Shown here piece after piece: positions 54,616 to 64,000 of a DNA stretch of 64,000 bases (the stretch's first letter is position 1; each line of letters opens with the position of its first letter). A model generated the notes under the pieces. That model was not told the origin of the DNA and ran no database searches. It was given only the letters and a program-made list of their open reading frames with translations. This DNA comes from Paraburkholderia caledonica NBRC 102488 (lineage in GTDB: Bacteria; Pseudomonadota; Gammaproteobacteria; Burkholderiales; Burkholderiaceae): NCBI RefSeq assembly GCF_000685095.1, contig NZ_BAYE01000003.1:310001-374000 (forward strand), given 5' to 3'. The translations under genes were made by a program, and so were the position numbers.

Positions 54616-55434
54616 CTATATCTCGACGACCTTGTCCCACGCAAATTGCGGATTTTCCCACTGCCCGCTGCGCCGGTCGAAATAGCCTCGCGGATTGCAA
54701 ACCACGCGCGTGCCGTTGATTGTGTAGTCGAACGGCGTATGCGTGTGCCCGTGAATCCATAGTGCAACCGGCGTGCGGACGAGTTCCGGCAAGTGGTTGA
54801 CGAATCCGGCGGACACGCGGTCGTGAGCGTAGCGCTCGGCAAGACTCAACCGATGCGGCGCGTGATGCGTGACCACGATCGTCTGGCCGGCAAATGGTTT
54901 TGCGAGTTCGTGCTCGAGCCATGCGCGCGCCTGGCGGTGCAGCGCGAGCGAGTCGCCGGGCGTGAAGTCGCGCGCTGAGTCCTCGGCATATTCCTGCGAA
55001 TTTTGCGGCCAGTTCATCTGGATCAGTCCGCGAAAGTCGAGCATGGCGCGCCGCGACGCCTCTATCGATTCTTCAAGCGCTGCGCTGTCTGCGCCGAACA
55101 GCGCAAAATCCGTCCACAACGTCGTGCCCAGCACGCGCCAGCGGCCGTGCGGATCAACGAGCGCGGCGTTGTTCAGCACGTGCACGTTGTCGACCTGCGC
55201 GGCGGCATCGTGAAGTGCGCTTTCCAACGCTCCGAACTCGCCGTCGTAGTACTCGTGATTGCCGGGCACGTAGACCACGGGCACCGCGCCGTCGAAAGCC
55301 TGTGCGGCCCAGCGCGGCCCCGCCGCATGATTGTGAATGTCTCCGGCCAGCACGACGAGATCCGCCTGCGCGTGCGGAATCAGTTCAGGCTCGTCGTTTT
55401 CCAGATGCAGGTCGGACAGCACGCGAATTTTCAC
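54616..55434 (-). CDS. Calcineurin-like metallophosphoesterase
   Basis: The product has 272 residues. The metal-binding motifs are complete and in order: SDLHLE (residues 7-12), AGDIHNHA, PGNHEYYDG, THHAPH and HGHTHTPFDY. It begins directly with the first strand and has no signal peptide, so it acts in the cytoplasm. The substrate cannot be told from sequence; family members act on phosphomonoesters, cyclic nucleotides or phosphoproteins. It is read in the same direction as the next upstream gene, with 67 bases between. Confidence 0.9.
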   Translation of the reverse strand: MKIRVLSDLHLENDEPELIPHAQADLVVLAGDIHNHAAGPRWAAQAFDGAVPVVYVPGNHEYYDGEFGALESALHDAAAQVDNVHVLNNAALVDPHGRWRVLGTTLWTDFALFGADSAALEESIEASRRAMLDFRGLIQMNWPQNSQEYAEDSARDFTPGDSLALHRQARAWLEHELAKPFAGQTIVVTHHAPHRLSLAERYAHDRVSAGFVNHLPELVRTPVALWIHGHTHTPFDYTINGTRVVCNPRGYFDRRSGQWENPQFAWDKVVEI

Positions 55435-55501
55435 GGATAGGGCTCCTGCGAGTGATCCGCGTCGACATGCGCGGGCCAGGCTTCGGCGTGAAGTTTCAGC
55501 T

Positions 55502-56926
55502 TTAGTTCGAGCGTAGCACCTTGCCCGGGTTCATCAGGTTCAGCGGATCGAGTGCGCGTTTGACAGCTCGCATCAATTGGACCTCGACGTCCGGCTTGTA
55601 GTGCATCGCCTCGTCGATTTTCAATTGACCGAGCCCGTGTTCCGCGCTGATGCTGCCGCGATGCCGATGCACGCTGTCATACACCACGCGATTGATCGGG
55701 CTTTGGTACTGCGCGAGGAACGCCTTTGCGTCGACGCCCTCCGGCGCCTGCACGTTGTAGTGCAGGTTGCCGTCGCCGAGATGGCCGAATGTCACCATGC
55801 GCGCGCCCGGCGCCGCCTGCTCGATCGCCGCGTCGGTTTCTTCGATGAAATGACCGATGCGCGAAATCGGCACGGCAATGTCGTGCTTGATGTTCAGACC
55901 TTCCTCGGCCTGCGCGAGCGGAATATGTTCGCGCAAGTTCCAGAACGCGCGCGATTGCGCGAGACTCTCGGCGACCACCGCGTCTTGCACCATGCCGTCT
56001 TCGAGCGCCTGTTCCATCAGACGCTCGAACAGTGCGCGCGCGTGCTCCTCGCTTTCGCTGTCCGACAGTTCCAGCAGCACGATTTGCGCGTGCGGTTCCG
56101 CGAACGGATAGCGCATCTGCTCGAAGTGCCGGCCAACGAGCCGCAGGCAGAAGTCCGACATGAGTTCGAAACCGGTCAGAAGCGGCCCGGCGACGCTTTG
56201 TGTGAGCGACAGAAAGTCGAGTGCGGCATGCGGCGACGCAAGCGCGGCGAGTGCCGTTACGCGCGCCGCTGGCTGCGGATGCAGCTTCAGCACGGCTGCG
56301 GTGATGATGCCGAGCGTGCCCTCGGCGCCGATGAACAGATCGCGCAGATCGTAGCCGGTGTTGTCCTTGCGCAGTCCGCGCAGACCATCCCACAACTCGC
56401 CTTGCGGCGTGACCACTTCGAGGCCGAGGCATAGCTCGCGCGTGTTGCCGTAGCGCAGAACGCCGGTGCCGCCCGCGTTGGTCGCAAGATTGCCGCCGAT
56501 CGTGCAGCTGCCCTCGGCGGCGAGGCTCAACGGGAAGAGACGTCCGGCTTCTTCCGCGCGCTTTTGCACTTCAGCGAGTATCACGCCCGCTTCGACGGTA
56601 ATCGTGTTGTTGTGCGGGTCGATGTCGCGTACGCGATTCAGACGCCGCAAGCTGACGACCGCCTGCGCACCGCTCGAATCGGGCGTGGCGCCGCCGGCGA
56701 GACCCGTGTTGCCGCCTTGCGGCACCAGCGCGATGCCGTGTTCGACGGCCAGCTTGACGAGCGCGGCGACTTCATCGGACGTGGCCGGGCAGAGCACTGC
56801 GCAGGCCGCGCCGGTGTAGCGGCGGCGCCAGTCGGTGAGGTAGGGCGCCGTGTCGTGTGCGTCGGTCAACACATGGGCGGCGCCGATGGCGTCGCGGCAG
56901 GCAGTGAGGAAGGCGGTTTGGGTCAT
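55502..56926 (-). CDS. FAD-binding D-2-hydroxyacid dehydrogenase (GlcD/D2HGDH family)
   Basis: The product has 474 residues. The FAD_binding_4 domain has VPQGGNTGLAGGATPD, and PLSLAAEGSCTIGGNLATNAGGTGVLRYGNTR. The C-terminal FAD_oxidase domain ends with TFGHLGDGNLHYNVQAPEG and ISAEHGLGQLK, both typical of the GlcD, D-lactate and D-2-hydroxyglutarate dehydrogenase group. It would oxidise a D-2-hydroxyacid and pass electrons to a flavoprotein or quinone. Which acid is used is undecided. No partner GlcE/GlcF genes are nearby, so a single-subunit enzyme is likely. Confidence 0.92.
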   Translation of the reverse strand: MTQTAFLTACRDAIGAAHVLTDAHDTAPYLTDWRRRYTGAACAVLCPATSDEVAALVKLAVEHGIALVPQGGNTGLAGGATPDSSGAQAVVSLRRLNRVRDIDPHNNTITVEAGVILAEVQKRAEEAGRLFPLSLAAEGSCTIGGNLATNAGGTGVLRYGNTRELCLGLEVVTPQGELWDGLRGLRKDNTGYDLRDLFIGAEGTLGIITAAVLKLHPQPAARVTALAALASPHAALDFLSLTQSVAGPLLTGFELMSDFCLRLVGRHFEQMRYPFAEPHAQIVLLELSDSESEEHARALFERLMEQALEDGMVQDAVVAESLAQSRAFWNLREHIPLAQAEEGLNIKHDIAVPISRIGHFIEETDAAIEQAAPGARMVTFGHLGDGNLHYNVQAPEGVDAKAFLAQYQSPINRVVYDSVHRHRGSISAEHGLGQLKIDEAMHYKPDVEVQLMRAVKRALDPLNLMNPGKVLRSN

Positions 56927-56999
56927 GTCGGTCGATCAGCGGGTTTGGACTGCGTGATGTGGCGAGTGGCGTTCATATGACCGCGGAGGCGCGTGAAAT

Positions 57000-58048
<1,049 letters not shown>

Positions 58049-58170
58049 CTACAGGCCGTTCCCAGCGATTCACAGCCATTGGTAGCCATTCGGCCAGGCT
58101 CGCGCCAGGAACTCCGCGCAGTTCTGCAATGCGGCCCTGAAACACGGTTCGACGAAGCAAGGAGGCAGGT

Positions 58171-59484
58171 TTGTTGTCCAGGGTGCGTTTCGATCTCGAC
58201 ACGCTCAAGCGGCTCGCGCAGTTCGCCGCGAAGCGCAGCAGCGAGGACCGTATTCCGCAGGTGGCCGGCAGTCTCACCTTCACGACCATGCTCGCGCTGG
58301 TGCCGCTCGCCACCGTCGCGTTTGCGCTCTTCACCGCGTTTCCGCTCTTCAGTTCGTTCCAGGAGTCGCTGCAGTTCTTCCTCGCGGATCACCTGATGCC
58401 CGCACAGCTGAACAGCCAGATTTTCAAGTATCTGAACCAGTTCGCCGCGAAGGCGAAAGGTTTGACCACCATCGGCATGGTGCTGCTGTTTCTGACGGCG
58501 GTCATGACCATGATGACGATCGAATCCGCGTTCAATGTGATCTGGCGTGTGCGCAAGGCGCGGCCTATCGCGCAGCGCATCCTCGTGTACTGGGCGATCA
58601 TCACGCTGGGTCCGATTCTGATTGGCGTGAGCCTCTCCATCTCGTCGTATCTGTTCACGCAGTCAATGACCTTCAGCGCCGCCCAGCGCATCACGCCGGT
58701 TATCGAGTGGGCGCTCACGGGTGCGGCATTGCCGTTGACGGCGCTCGCGTTCACGATTCTCTACGTGTATCTGCCGAATTGCCGCGTGGAATGGCGCGAT
58801 GCGGTGATCGGCGGCGTCACCGCGGCAATCGCCTTCGAGCTTTCCAAGCGCGGCTTTGGCTATTACGTGCGCCGCATTCCCACTTACACCGCGGTGTACG
58901 GCGCATTCGCGGCGGTGCCGCTCTTCCTGCTGTGGATGTACCTGTGCTGGTTCATCACGCTGGCGGGCGCGATGATCGCGTCGGCGTTGCCTGCAATCCG
59001 GATCGGCCAGTTTCATCGCCCGACTTTCGAGGGCAGCAATCTCTTTGATTCTCTCGAACTGCTTGCACGGCTTTGCGAAGCGCGCGACGCCGGCAAGCGC
59101 GGCTACACGGTGCCCGAGCTTTCGCGAATGCTCCGCCGCGATATGGACACCACCATCAATCTGCTGCAACGGCTCGAACAGATCGGATGGATCGCGCAAC
59201 TGGAGGAAGACGGCTCGCGCCCGCACTTCCTGCTGCTGGCGAACCCGGCGCAGATCACCGTTCAGCAGGTCTACGACCTCTTTGTGATAGATCGCGCAGA
59301 GCTCGAGTATCAGCTTCAGCTTGCTTCGACTCGCGTGGACGGCGCCACGCTGCTCGCCGCGCTCGAGAACGACAAGCTCAAAGTGACGCTCGCGACGCTG
59401 CTCGCGGCGCGTGCCGCGGCGCGCGAGTCGGAAGCCGAAGAGAACGAGCGCGGCGCGTCCTCCATGCCGCATCAGGCGGCGTAG
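58171..59484 (+). CDS. YihY/BrkB-family inner-membrane protein
   Basis: The product has 437 residues and a TTG start after a full AAGGAGG (58159-58165); a second TTG follows at once and either may be used. Six hydrophobic helices lie between about residues 30 and 270. AGSLTFTTMLALVPLATVAFALF and YYVRRIPTYTAVYGAFAAVPLFLLWMYL are the family signatures. The family was once called ribonuclease BN, a name now thought wrong. A soluble C-terminal region of about 150 residues has a winged-helix-like part (YTVPELSRMLRRDMDTTINLLQRL). The function is unknown. Confidence 0.88.
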   Translation: MLSRVRFDLDTLKRLAQFAAKRSSEDRIPQVAGSLTFTTMLALVPLATVAFALFTAFPLFSSFQESLQFFLADHLMPAQLNSQIFKYLNQFAAKAKGLTTIGMVLLFLTAVMTMMTIESAFNVIWRVRKARPIAQRILVYWAIITLGPILIGVSLSISSYLFTQSMTFSAAQRITPVIEWALTGAALPLTALAFTILYVYLPNCRVEWRDAVIGGVTAAIAFELSKRGFGYYVRRIPTYTAVYGAFAAVPLFLLWMYLCWFITLAGAMIASALPAIRIGQFHRPTFEGSNLFDSLELLARLCEARDAGKRGYTVPELSRMLRRDMDTTINLLQRLEQIGWIAQLEEDGSRPHFLLLANPAQITVQQVYDLFVIDRAELEYQLQLASTRVDGATLLAALENDKLKVTLATLLAARAAARESEAEENERGASSMPHQAA

Positions 59485-59521
59485 GCTCCCCGCGAGGCGG
59501 CGGAGCTATGTTGCGCCTGGT

Positions 59522-59842
59522 CTACAACGAGATCTTGCCTACGCAGATGTCCTTGAACATCACCCAGTCACCCATCAGGCTATAAAGCGGATGACGAAAC
59601 GTTGCCGGCCGGTTCTTCTCGAAGAAAAAATGTCCGACCCAGGCGAATCCGTAGCCGCAGATCACGGCGGCGGGCAGCCATAGCCAGTCGCCGGTGGCAA
59701 GCGCCATGGCGAGACAGCCGATGACCCCGAGCGATCCCACGAAATGCAGCCGCCGCGAGACCTGGTTGCGATGCTCGCTCAGATAGTACGGGTAGAACTC
59801 CGCGAAGTTCGCGAAGTGGTCGGTGTGCGCGGTATGAGCCAT
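59522..59842 (-). CDS. Mpo1-like (DUF962) membrane protein
   Basis: The product has 106 residues. It has the compact DUF962 pattern: FAEFYPYYLSEHRNQVSRRLHFVGS, a central two-helix segment with GYGFAWVGHFFFEKNRPATF, and RHPLYSLMGDWVMFKDI. Conserved His and Glu residues suggest metal binding. Yeast Mpo1 is an iron-dependent dioxygenase that shortens 2-hydroxy fatty acids; activity in bacteria is inferred only. The ATG at 59842 is the natural start since upstream residues show no similarity. It converges on the YihY gene. Confidence 0.88.
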   Translation of the reverse strand: MAHTAHTDHFANFAEFYPYYLSEHRNQVSRRLHFVGSLGVIGCLAMALATGDWLWLPAAVICGYGFAWVGHFFFEKNRPATFRHPLYSLMGDWVMFKDICVGKISL

Positions 59843-60079
59843 AACGCCTCCGGATTGCTGCGCTGCGAGTGCACGCCCGCCGCTGCGAACGCTCTTTTGC
59901 TGAGCGCGCCTGCATGCCCGCGGCGCCTCGACGAGGACACGCTCGAACCATTGTGCGGCTATCGTGTGACTCGCGCAACCTGGCCGTTCGGACGATGGCG
60001 CCGGCGTTTCATAGCCGCTATCTTGAGAACTCGTCACCGCTTGCAAAACGGGAGCGACCGGCACGAAATTGCGCAGCGA

Positions 60080-60913
60080 CTAGCCCGCGTCGCGTGGCGG
60101 CGTACGAGCGAAGCTGAACAACGCGTCGAGCGTCGCGTCTGGCTGTTCGGTCATCAGTGCGTGACCGGCGTCGAGCGTCACCGTATCTACCGGTGCGCCT
60201 GCTTGCAAAAGCGCATCGGCCAACGCCTTGGCGGCTCGCGGCGGCGTCATCGCATCGCGCCGGCCGACGACGAGGCGCGTGGCGCAGCAAATCTGCGCGG
60301 CTCGCGCGAGGCCGTCGGCGTACGTATTGCACGCGGTGAAGTCGGTGTGAAAGAGATTCGCTTCACCCTTTGCGGAAACACGCTCCATCAACCGCTGGTT
60401 CATGCCGTGCAGCCAGAAGCCGGGTCCGGGGCACGAAGGCTTCGCGGCGAGCGTCGAGTGCGACCATTGGTTGACCATGCCGATCGCTTCGGGCTCGCGG
60501 TGCAGGGCGGCCTCCAGCAAGGTGTCGGATACCGCCATTGGCAAAGCGGTGGCGAGCAGAGCGAGGTGAGTGGTTCGTTCGGGGTACCGGCCCGCGAAGT
60601 CGAGCGCGACGAGCGAGCCCATGCTGTGGCCGGCTACGAATGCGCGCTGCACGCCCGCGGCGTCGAGCAATGCGGCGAGCCAGTCGGCCATCGCCGTGAC
60701 CGTGCGTAGCGCCGGGCCGGCGCTGCGGCAGTGACCAGGCAGATCCACAGCGAGCACGCCGAAGCCGTGATGCGCGAAGTAGCGTGTCTGCAGCGCCCAT
60801 ACGCTATGGTCGTGCTCCGCACCGTGGATGAAGACGGCGGTCGGCAGACTGGCGTCGAACGGTTTGCCGCCGGTGTAGGCGTAAGCGGCTTTGCCTTGAA
60901 CGTCGACAATCAT
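60080..60913 (-). CDS. Alpha/beta hydrolase
   Basis: The product has 277 residues. AVFIHGAEHDHSVW supplies the oxyanion loop, AVDLPGHCRSAGP the next motif, and AGHSMGSLVAL the nucleophile Ser at about residue 96. VVGRRDAMTPPRAAK holds the Asp, and LDAGHALMTEQPD the His. The closest general relatives are carboxylesterases and C-C bond hydrolases; the substrate is unknown. The ATG overlaps the metY stop (ATGA), which ties it to methionine or sulfur metabolism by position only. Confidence 0.87.
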   Translation of the reverse strand: MIVDVQGKAAYAYTGGKPFDASLPTAVFIHGAEHDHSVWALQTRYFAHHGFGVLAVDLPGHCRSAGPALRTVTAMADWLAALLDAAGVQRAFVAGHSMGSLVALDFAGRYPERTTHLALLATALPMAVSDTLLEAALHREPEAIGMVNQWSHSTLAAKPSCPGPGFWLHGMNQRLMERVSAKGEANLFHTDFTACNTYADGLARAAQICCATRLVVGRRDAMTPPRAAKALADALLQAGAPVDTVTLDAGHALMTEQPDATLDALFSFARTPPRDAG

Positions 60914-62289
60914 GCGGACTCCTTGCCGGGACGTGTAGCCGCGGAACCCGAGCCACGGGGCTCGGTGGAACCAGATTGCCTGCTTCGCGGCGCCGCTGGG
61001 CCAGACGCTTTCTGCGCGGCCTTCAGCCCGCGTTTCAGGTCGTCGATGAGGTCGTCGGGGTCCTCGAGGCCGATCGACAACCGGATCGTGCCTTCAGCAA
61101 TGCCGGCTGCGGCTAGCGCGGCGGCGTCCATGCGAAAGTGAGTCGTGGAAGCAGGATGGATCACCAGCGAGCGCGCGTCGCCGACGTTCGCGAGGTGCGA
61201 GAACAGCGAGAGTGCTTCGATAAAGCTGCGGCCGGCGGCGCGGTCGCCGCGCAGATTGAAGCTGAATACGGCGCCCGCGCCACGCGGTAGCAGCCGCTTC
61301 GCAAGCGCGTGGTCGGGATGCGTCGGCAACTCCGGATACGCGACGGCTTCGACCGCCGCATGACCGGCCAGGAACTCGACCACGCGGCGTGTGTTGGCCA
61401 CGTGCCGCTCCATCCGCAAGGGTAACGTTTCGATGCCTTGCAGAAGCTGCCATGCGGCTTGCGGATGCAGGCACGCGCCGAAGTCGCGCAAGCCCTCGCG
61501 GCGAGCGCGCAGCAGGAAGGGAGCGGCGGTGCTTTCCTCGCTGAATATCATGCCGTGAAAACCTTCGTAAGGCTCGGTGAATTCCGGGAAGCGCCCGGAA
61601 GCGTCGAAGTCGAACGTGCCGCCGTCTACCAGCACGCCGCCGATCGTCGTGCCGTGGCCGCCCAGGAACTTGGTGGCCGAGTGATAGACGAAGTCGGCGC
61701 CGTGCTCGAAAGGCTTCAGCAGGTATGGCGTGGTGAACGTCGAATCGACGAGAAGCGGCACGCGGTGCTCGTGGGCGATCTGCGCGACGGTTGCGACGTC
61801 AAGCACGTCGAGGCCCGGATTGCCGAGCGTTTCGCCGAACAGCAGGCGCGTGTTGGGACGCAGAGCCGCGCGCCATGCGTCGATATCGCCGGATTTGACG
61901 AAGGTGGTCTCGATGCCGAAGCGGCGCAACGTGTAATGCAGCAGGTTGTGCGAGCCGCCGTATAGCGCGCTCGAGGCCACGATGTGCGAGCCCGCGCCCA
62001 TTAGCGTGACGATCGCCAGATGCAAGGCGGCCTGGCCGCTTGCCGTGCCGATTGCGCCCGCGCCGTTTTCAAGCGCGGCAACGCGCTCCTCGAATACGGC
62101 CACGGTGGGATTCGAAATGCGCGAGTAGACGTGGCCCGCGCGCTCCATGTTGAAGAGCGCAGCCGCGTGGTCCGAGTCGCGAAACGAGAACGACGCGGTC
62201 TGATAGATCGGTGTGGCTCGCGCACCGGTGGCGGGGTCGGGAGCGGCGCCGGCGTGCAGCGCAAGCGTATCGAAACGGTTGGCGGACAT
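60910..62289 (-). CDS. metY: O-acetylhomoserine sulfhydrylase family enzyme
   Basis: The product has 459 residues and is a PLP enzyme of the Cys/Met metabolism family. FDTLALHAGAAPDPATGARATPIYQTASF is the MetY start. SRISNPTVAVFEERVAALENG and DSTFTTPYLLKPFEHGADFVYHSATKFLGGHG follow, the last with the Schiff-base Lys. The enzyme makes homocysteine from O-acetylhomoserine and sulfide. About 30 extra polar residues at the C-terminus (SGPAAPRSRQSGSTEP onwards) are unusual. The ATG at 62289 is used; the frame upstream has no similarity. It is divergent from a CBS-domain gene. Confidence 0.92.
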   Translation of the reverse strand: MSANRFDTLALHAGAAPDPATGARATPIYQTASFSFRDSDHAAALFNMERAGHVYSRISNPTVAVFEERVAALENGAGAIGTASGQAALHLAIVTLMGAGSHIVASSALYGGSHNLLHYTLRRFGIETTFVKSGDIDAWRAALRPNTRLLFGETLGNPGLDVLDVATVAQIAHEHRVPLLVDSTFTTPYLLKPFEHGADFVYHSATKFLGGHGTTIGGVLVDGGTFDFDASGRFPEFTEPYEGFHGMIFSEESTAAPFLLRARREGLRDFGACLHPQAAWQLLQGIETLPLRMERHVANTRRVVEFLAGHAAVEAVAYPELPTHPDHALAKRLLPRGAGAVFSFNLRGDRAAGRSFIEALSLFSHLANVGDARSLVIHPASTTHFRMDAAALAAAGIAEGTIRLSIGLEDPDDLIDDLKRGLKAAQKASGPAAPRSRQSGSTEPRGSGSAATRPGKESA

Positions 62290-62530
62290 GCTGGTCGGCG
62301 AGGCCACGGACAGCCTCGCGAAAGGTGAAAGTGGCGGCCATCGTATCACCGGCATGAACTGCTTCAAGCGCGGTTTTCCCGATGCACCTGCGCGCCGCAA
62401 GGCCTTTGCAGCGCGGCGTAAGCCCGGCGCGCCTTGATGGGCGGGCCGCTTTCCTTTTATGGGCCTTTCCGCTAGGATCGAAAGTCATTGATGCATCACC
62501 ATGCCTAGCGGGTATTTCGGGAGACAGATC

Positions 62531-62989
62531 ATGCGAGTCAGCGACATTCTTAAAGTCAAAGGCAACACCCTTTTCACGGTCACGCCAGACGCCACGCTGC
62601 ACGACGCAGTCAACACCATGGCCGAGCACGACATCGGCTCGCTCGTCGTCATGGAGTACGGCGACCTGGTCGGCATGCTGACATTCCGCGAGATTATTCT
62701 TACGCTCAGCGAGAACGGCGGAAGCGTGGGCACGTCGACAATCCGCAAGGTCATGGACGATCATCCGCTCACCTGCACACCCGAAACGGACGTCAACGAA
62801 GTGCGCCGCATGATGCTCGAGCATCATGTGCGCTACCTGCCGGTCATGGAGAGCCGCACGCTGATGGGCGTTATTTCTTTCTACGACGTCGCGAAGGCGG
62901 TGGTCGAGGAACAGGGCTTCGAAAACCGCATGCTGAAGGCGTACATCCGCGACTGGCCGGAAGAGCAGGGGCAGCAGCCGGCGCGCTAA
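62531..62989 (+). CDS. Two-CBS-domain protein
   Basis: The product has 152 residues, consisting of two CBS motifs (about 8-62 and 75-128) and little else. FTVTPDATLHDAVNTMAEHDIGSLVVME and LTCTPETDVNEVRRMMLEHHVRYLPVME are the repeat cores; LVGMLTFREII and LMGVISFYDVAKAVV close each. Stand-alone CBS pairs bind adenine nucleotides or S-adenosylmethionine and regulate partner proteins. The partner is not identifiable here. The ATG at 62531 gives MRVSDILK. GGGAGACAG precedes it. Confidence 0.9.
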   Translation: MRVSDILKVKGNTLFTVTPDATLHDAVNTMAEHDIGSLVVMEYGDLVGMLTFREIILTLSENGGSVGTSTIRKVMDDHPLTCTPETDVNEVRRMMLEHHVRYLPVMESRTLMGVISFYDVAKAVVEEQGFENRMLKAYIRDWPEEQGQQPAR

Positions 62990-63075
62990 TGCGCGGCGGC
63001 CCGATCGCGGAGCCGCTGGTATTGCCGCGTGGGTGGCCGGCCAGGGCGCCGCGGCGCTTGGGAGGTCCAGTAAAG

Positions 63076-63102
63076 GCGTGCGCGAGAGCGCGCGCTTTTT
63101 TT
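63076..63102 (+). terminator. Rho-independent terminator of the CBS-domain gene
   Basis: GCGTGCGC pairs with GCGCGCGC (one G-T pair) around a GAGA tetraloop, followed by seven T's. It lies 87 bases past the stop. Confidence 0.85.
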
Positions 63103-63181
63103 GTGCGCGCCGTCACGGTTCTTCGTGTGGCCTTCAGCCGCTTTTCCTGGTGCCTGCTACTGAATCTGTTTAGCGAACTTC

Positions 63182-64000
63182 ATGAGTCAAAGCCCGCTGC
63201 CCCCAACGCCTCCTACGCCACCCGCGCCACCCGCGCCACCCGCGTCTGCGTCGGCCGCCGCCCACCGTGCCGCGCGCCAGCATAGTCAGCACGAATCGCA
63301 GTTCAAGCTGCTGGGCCAGCGCCGCTTTGCGCCGTTTTTCTGGACGCAGTTCCTCGGCGCGATGAACGACAACGTGTTCAAGATAGGTTTCACGTCGCTC
63401 GTCACGTTTCAGGCGGCGCGGTTCTCAGGCGTCGACCCGAAGACCGCCGCGTTCATGATCTCGGCGATCTTCATCTTGCCTTTCGTGTTGCTGTCGGCCA
63501 CTTCCGGACAGATCGCCGACAAGTACGACAAGGCGATGCTCACGCGTTTCGTGAAGAGCTTCGAGATCGTCGTCATGTTGATCGGCGGCGCGGGCTTCCT
63601 GCAGCACAGCGCGCCGCTGCTGTATCTGTGCACGTTTCTTATGGGCGTCCATTCGACTCTATTCGGGCCGGTCAAATATTCATATCTGCCGCAACATCTG
63701 TCGAGCGAGGAACTGGTCGGCGGCAACGGCATGGTCGAGATGGGCACCTTCGTCGCGATCCTGGTCGGCACGATTATCGGCGGCGCGGGCGCGGGTTTCG
63801 TCGAACATGGCGCGCTGGTTCTGGCTTGTGCCTGCGTCGCCATTGCGCTCGCTGGGCGCGTCGTATCGAGTTTCGTGCCGGTAACAGCGGCGCCGCAGCC
63901 GGATTTGCGCATTAACTGGAATCCGGTCAGCGAGACCTGGCGTAACCTCAAGCTCGCGCGCGAAAACCGCACGGTGTTTCTGAGCCTGCTCGGTATATCG
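63182..64000 (+). CDS. LplT/Aas-type MFS transporter, N-terminal part (runs off the window)
   Basis: 273 codons are present and the gene continues past the end. The N-terminus, about residues 4-45, is rich in proline (five PPT or PPA units early on) and polar residues. The MFS core begins RRFAPFFWTQFLGAMNDNVFKIG, the LplT/Aas signature. LPFVLLSATSGQIADKYDKAMLTRF is the loop 2-3 motif and GVHSTLFGPVKYSYLPQHL the next. LplT moves lysophospholipids inward. In many bacteria the MFS part is fused to Aas acyltransferase and acyl-ACP ligase domains; whether that is so here lies outside the window. Confidence 0.85.
   Translation, partial: MSQSPLPPTPPTPPAPPAPPASASAAAHRAARQHSQHESQFKLLGQRRFAPFFWTQFLGAMNDNVFKIGFTSLVTFQAARFSGVDPKTAAFMISAIFILPFVLLSATSGQIADKYDKAMLTRFVKSFEIVVMLIGGAGFLQHSAPLLYLCTFLMGVHSTLFGPVKYSYLPQHLSSEELVGGNGMVEMGTFVAILVGTIIGGAGAGFVEHGALVLACACVAIALAGRVVSSFVPVTAAPQPDLRINWNPVSETWRNLKLARENRTVFLSLLGIS

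Overview
The window reads as a stretch of a high-GC beta-proteobacterial chromosome. The gene content (alaS, iol cluster with IolC-DUF2090 fusion, Fsr-type MFS, AaeAB-like efflux, DUF2069-wrbA pair) and the protein sequences fit Burkholderiaceae, most likely Paraburkholderia or Caballeronia. No phage, IS element, CRISPR array, rRNA or intact tRNA gene is visible. Most genes are ordinary housekeeping or catabolic genes.

Layout. 1-1.7 kb: the end of a cytochrome c peroxidase-like gene, a small membrane protein, a secreted surface-antigen-like protein and a Nudix hydrolase. 1.9-10.7 kb: glnS, divergent gamma-glutamyltranspeptidase, an RBBP9-type hydrolase, a CaiB/BaiF CoA-transferase and alaS. 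10.9-16.2 kb: a LysR regulator with a repeat-encoded Ala-Gly tail, divergent from a YbfB/YjiJ-type MFS carrying a long low-complexity insert, then a threonine aldolase, a zinc-ribbon Nudix protein and a 4HBT thioesterase. 16.2-19.9 kb: four overlapping genes for a branched-chain-type ABC transporter (two permeases, two ATPases) with no binding-protein gene beside them. The last ATPase has Arg in place of the Walker A Lys. 20.2-22.4 kb: an unrecognised 739-residue exported protein made of two related halves; the linker between them is encoded by what looks like the 3' end of a tRNA-Leu gene on the opposite strand.

22.5-34.8 kb: a complete-looking myo-inositol module. On the minus strand run a sugar-binding protein, permease and ATPase followed by iolC, iolD, iolE and iolB. 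Divergently, an RpiR-type regulator is translationally coupled to two inositol dehydrogenase-like genes. A 22-bp inverted repeat with a GGAA-N6-TTCC core lies in the divergent intergenic region and probably serves both directions. The methylmalonate-semialdehyde dehydrogenase gene (iolA/mmsA) is not in the window.

34.9-48.1 kb: tusA-like gene, galU, valS, uvrD, a nucleosidase, prpE, an Fsr-type efflux MFS and a methyl-accepting chemotaxis protein with a sigma-28-like promoter. 48.1-54.2 kb: an aromatic-acid type efflux operon (outer-membrane factor, FUSC, DUF1656, HlyD) divergent from its likely LysR regulator. 54.4-64 kb: a 52-residue membrane protein, a metallophosphoesterase, a D-2-hydroxyacid dehydrogenase, wrbA with a DUF2069 gene, a YihY/BrkB membrane protein, an Mpo1-like protein, an alpha/beta hydrolase coupled to metY, a two-CBS-domain protein and the start of an LplT/Aas-like MFS that runs off the end.

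The most interesting items are the duplicated-domain protein with the embedded tRNA remnant, the Walker A variant in an ABC transporter lacking a local binding protein, and the neighbouring low-complexity expansions in the LysR/MFS pair.
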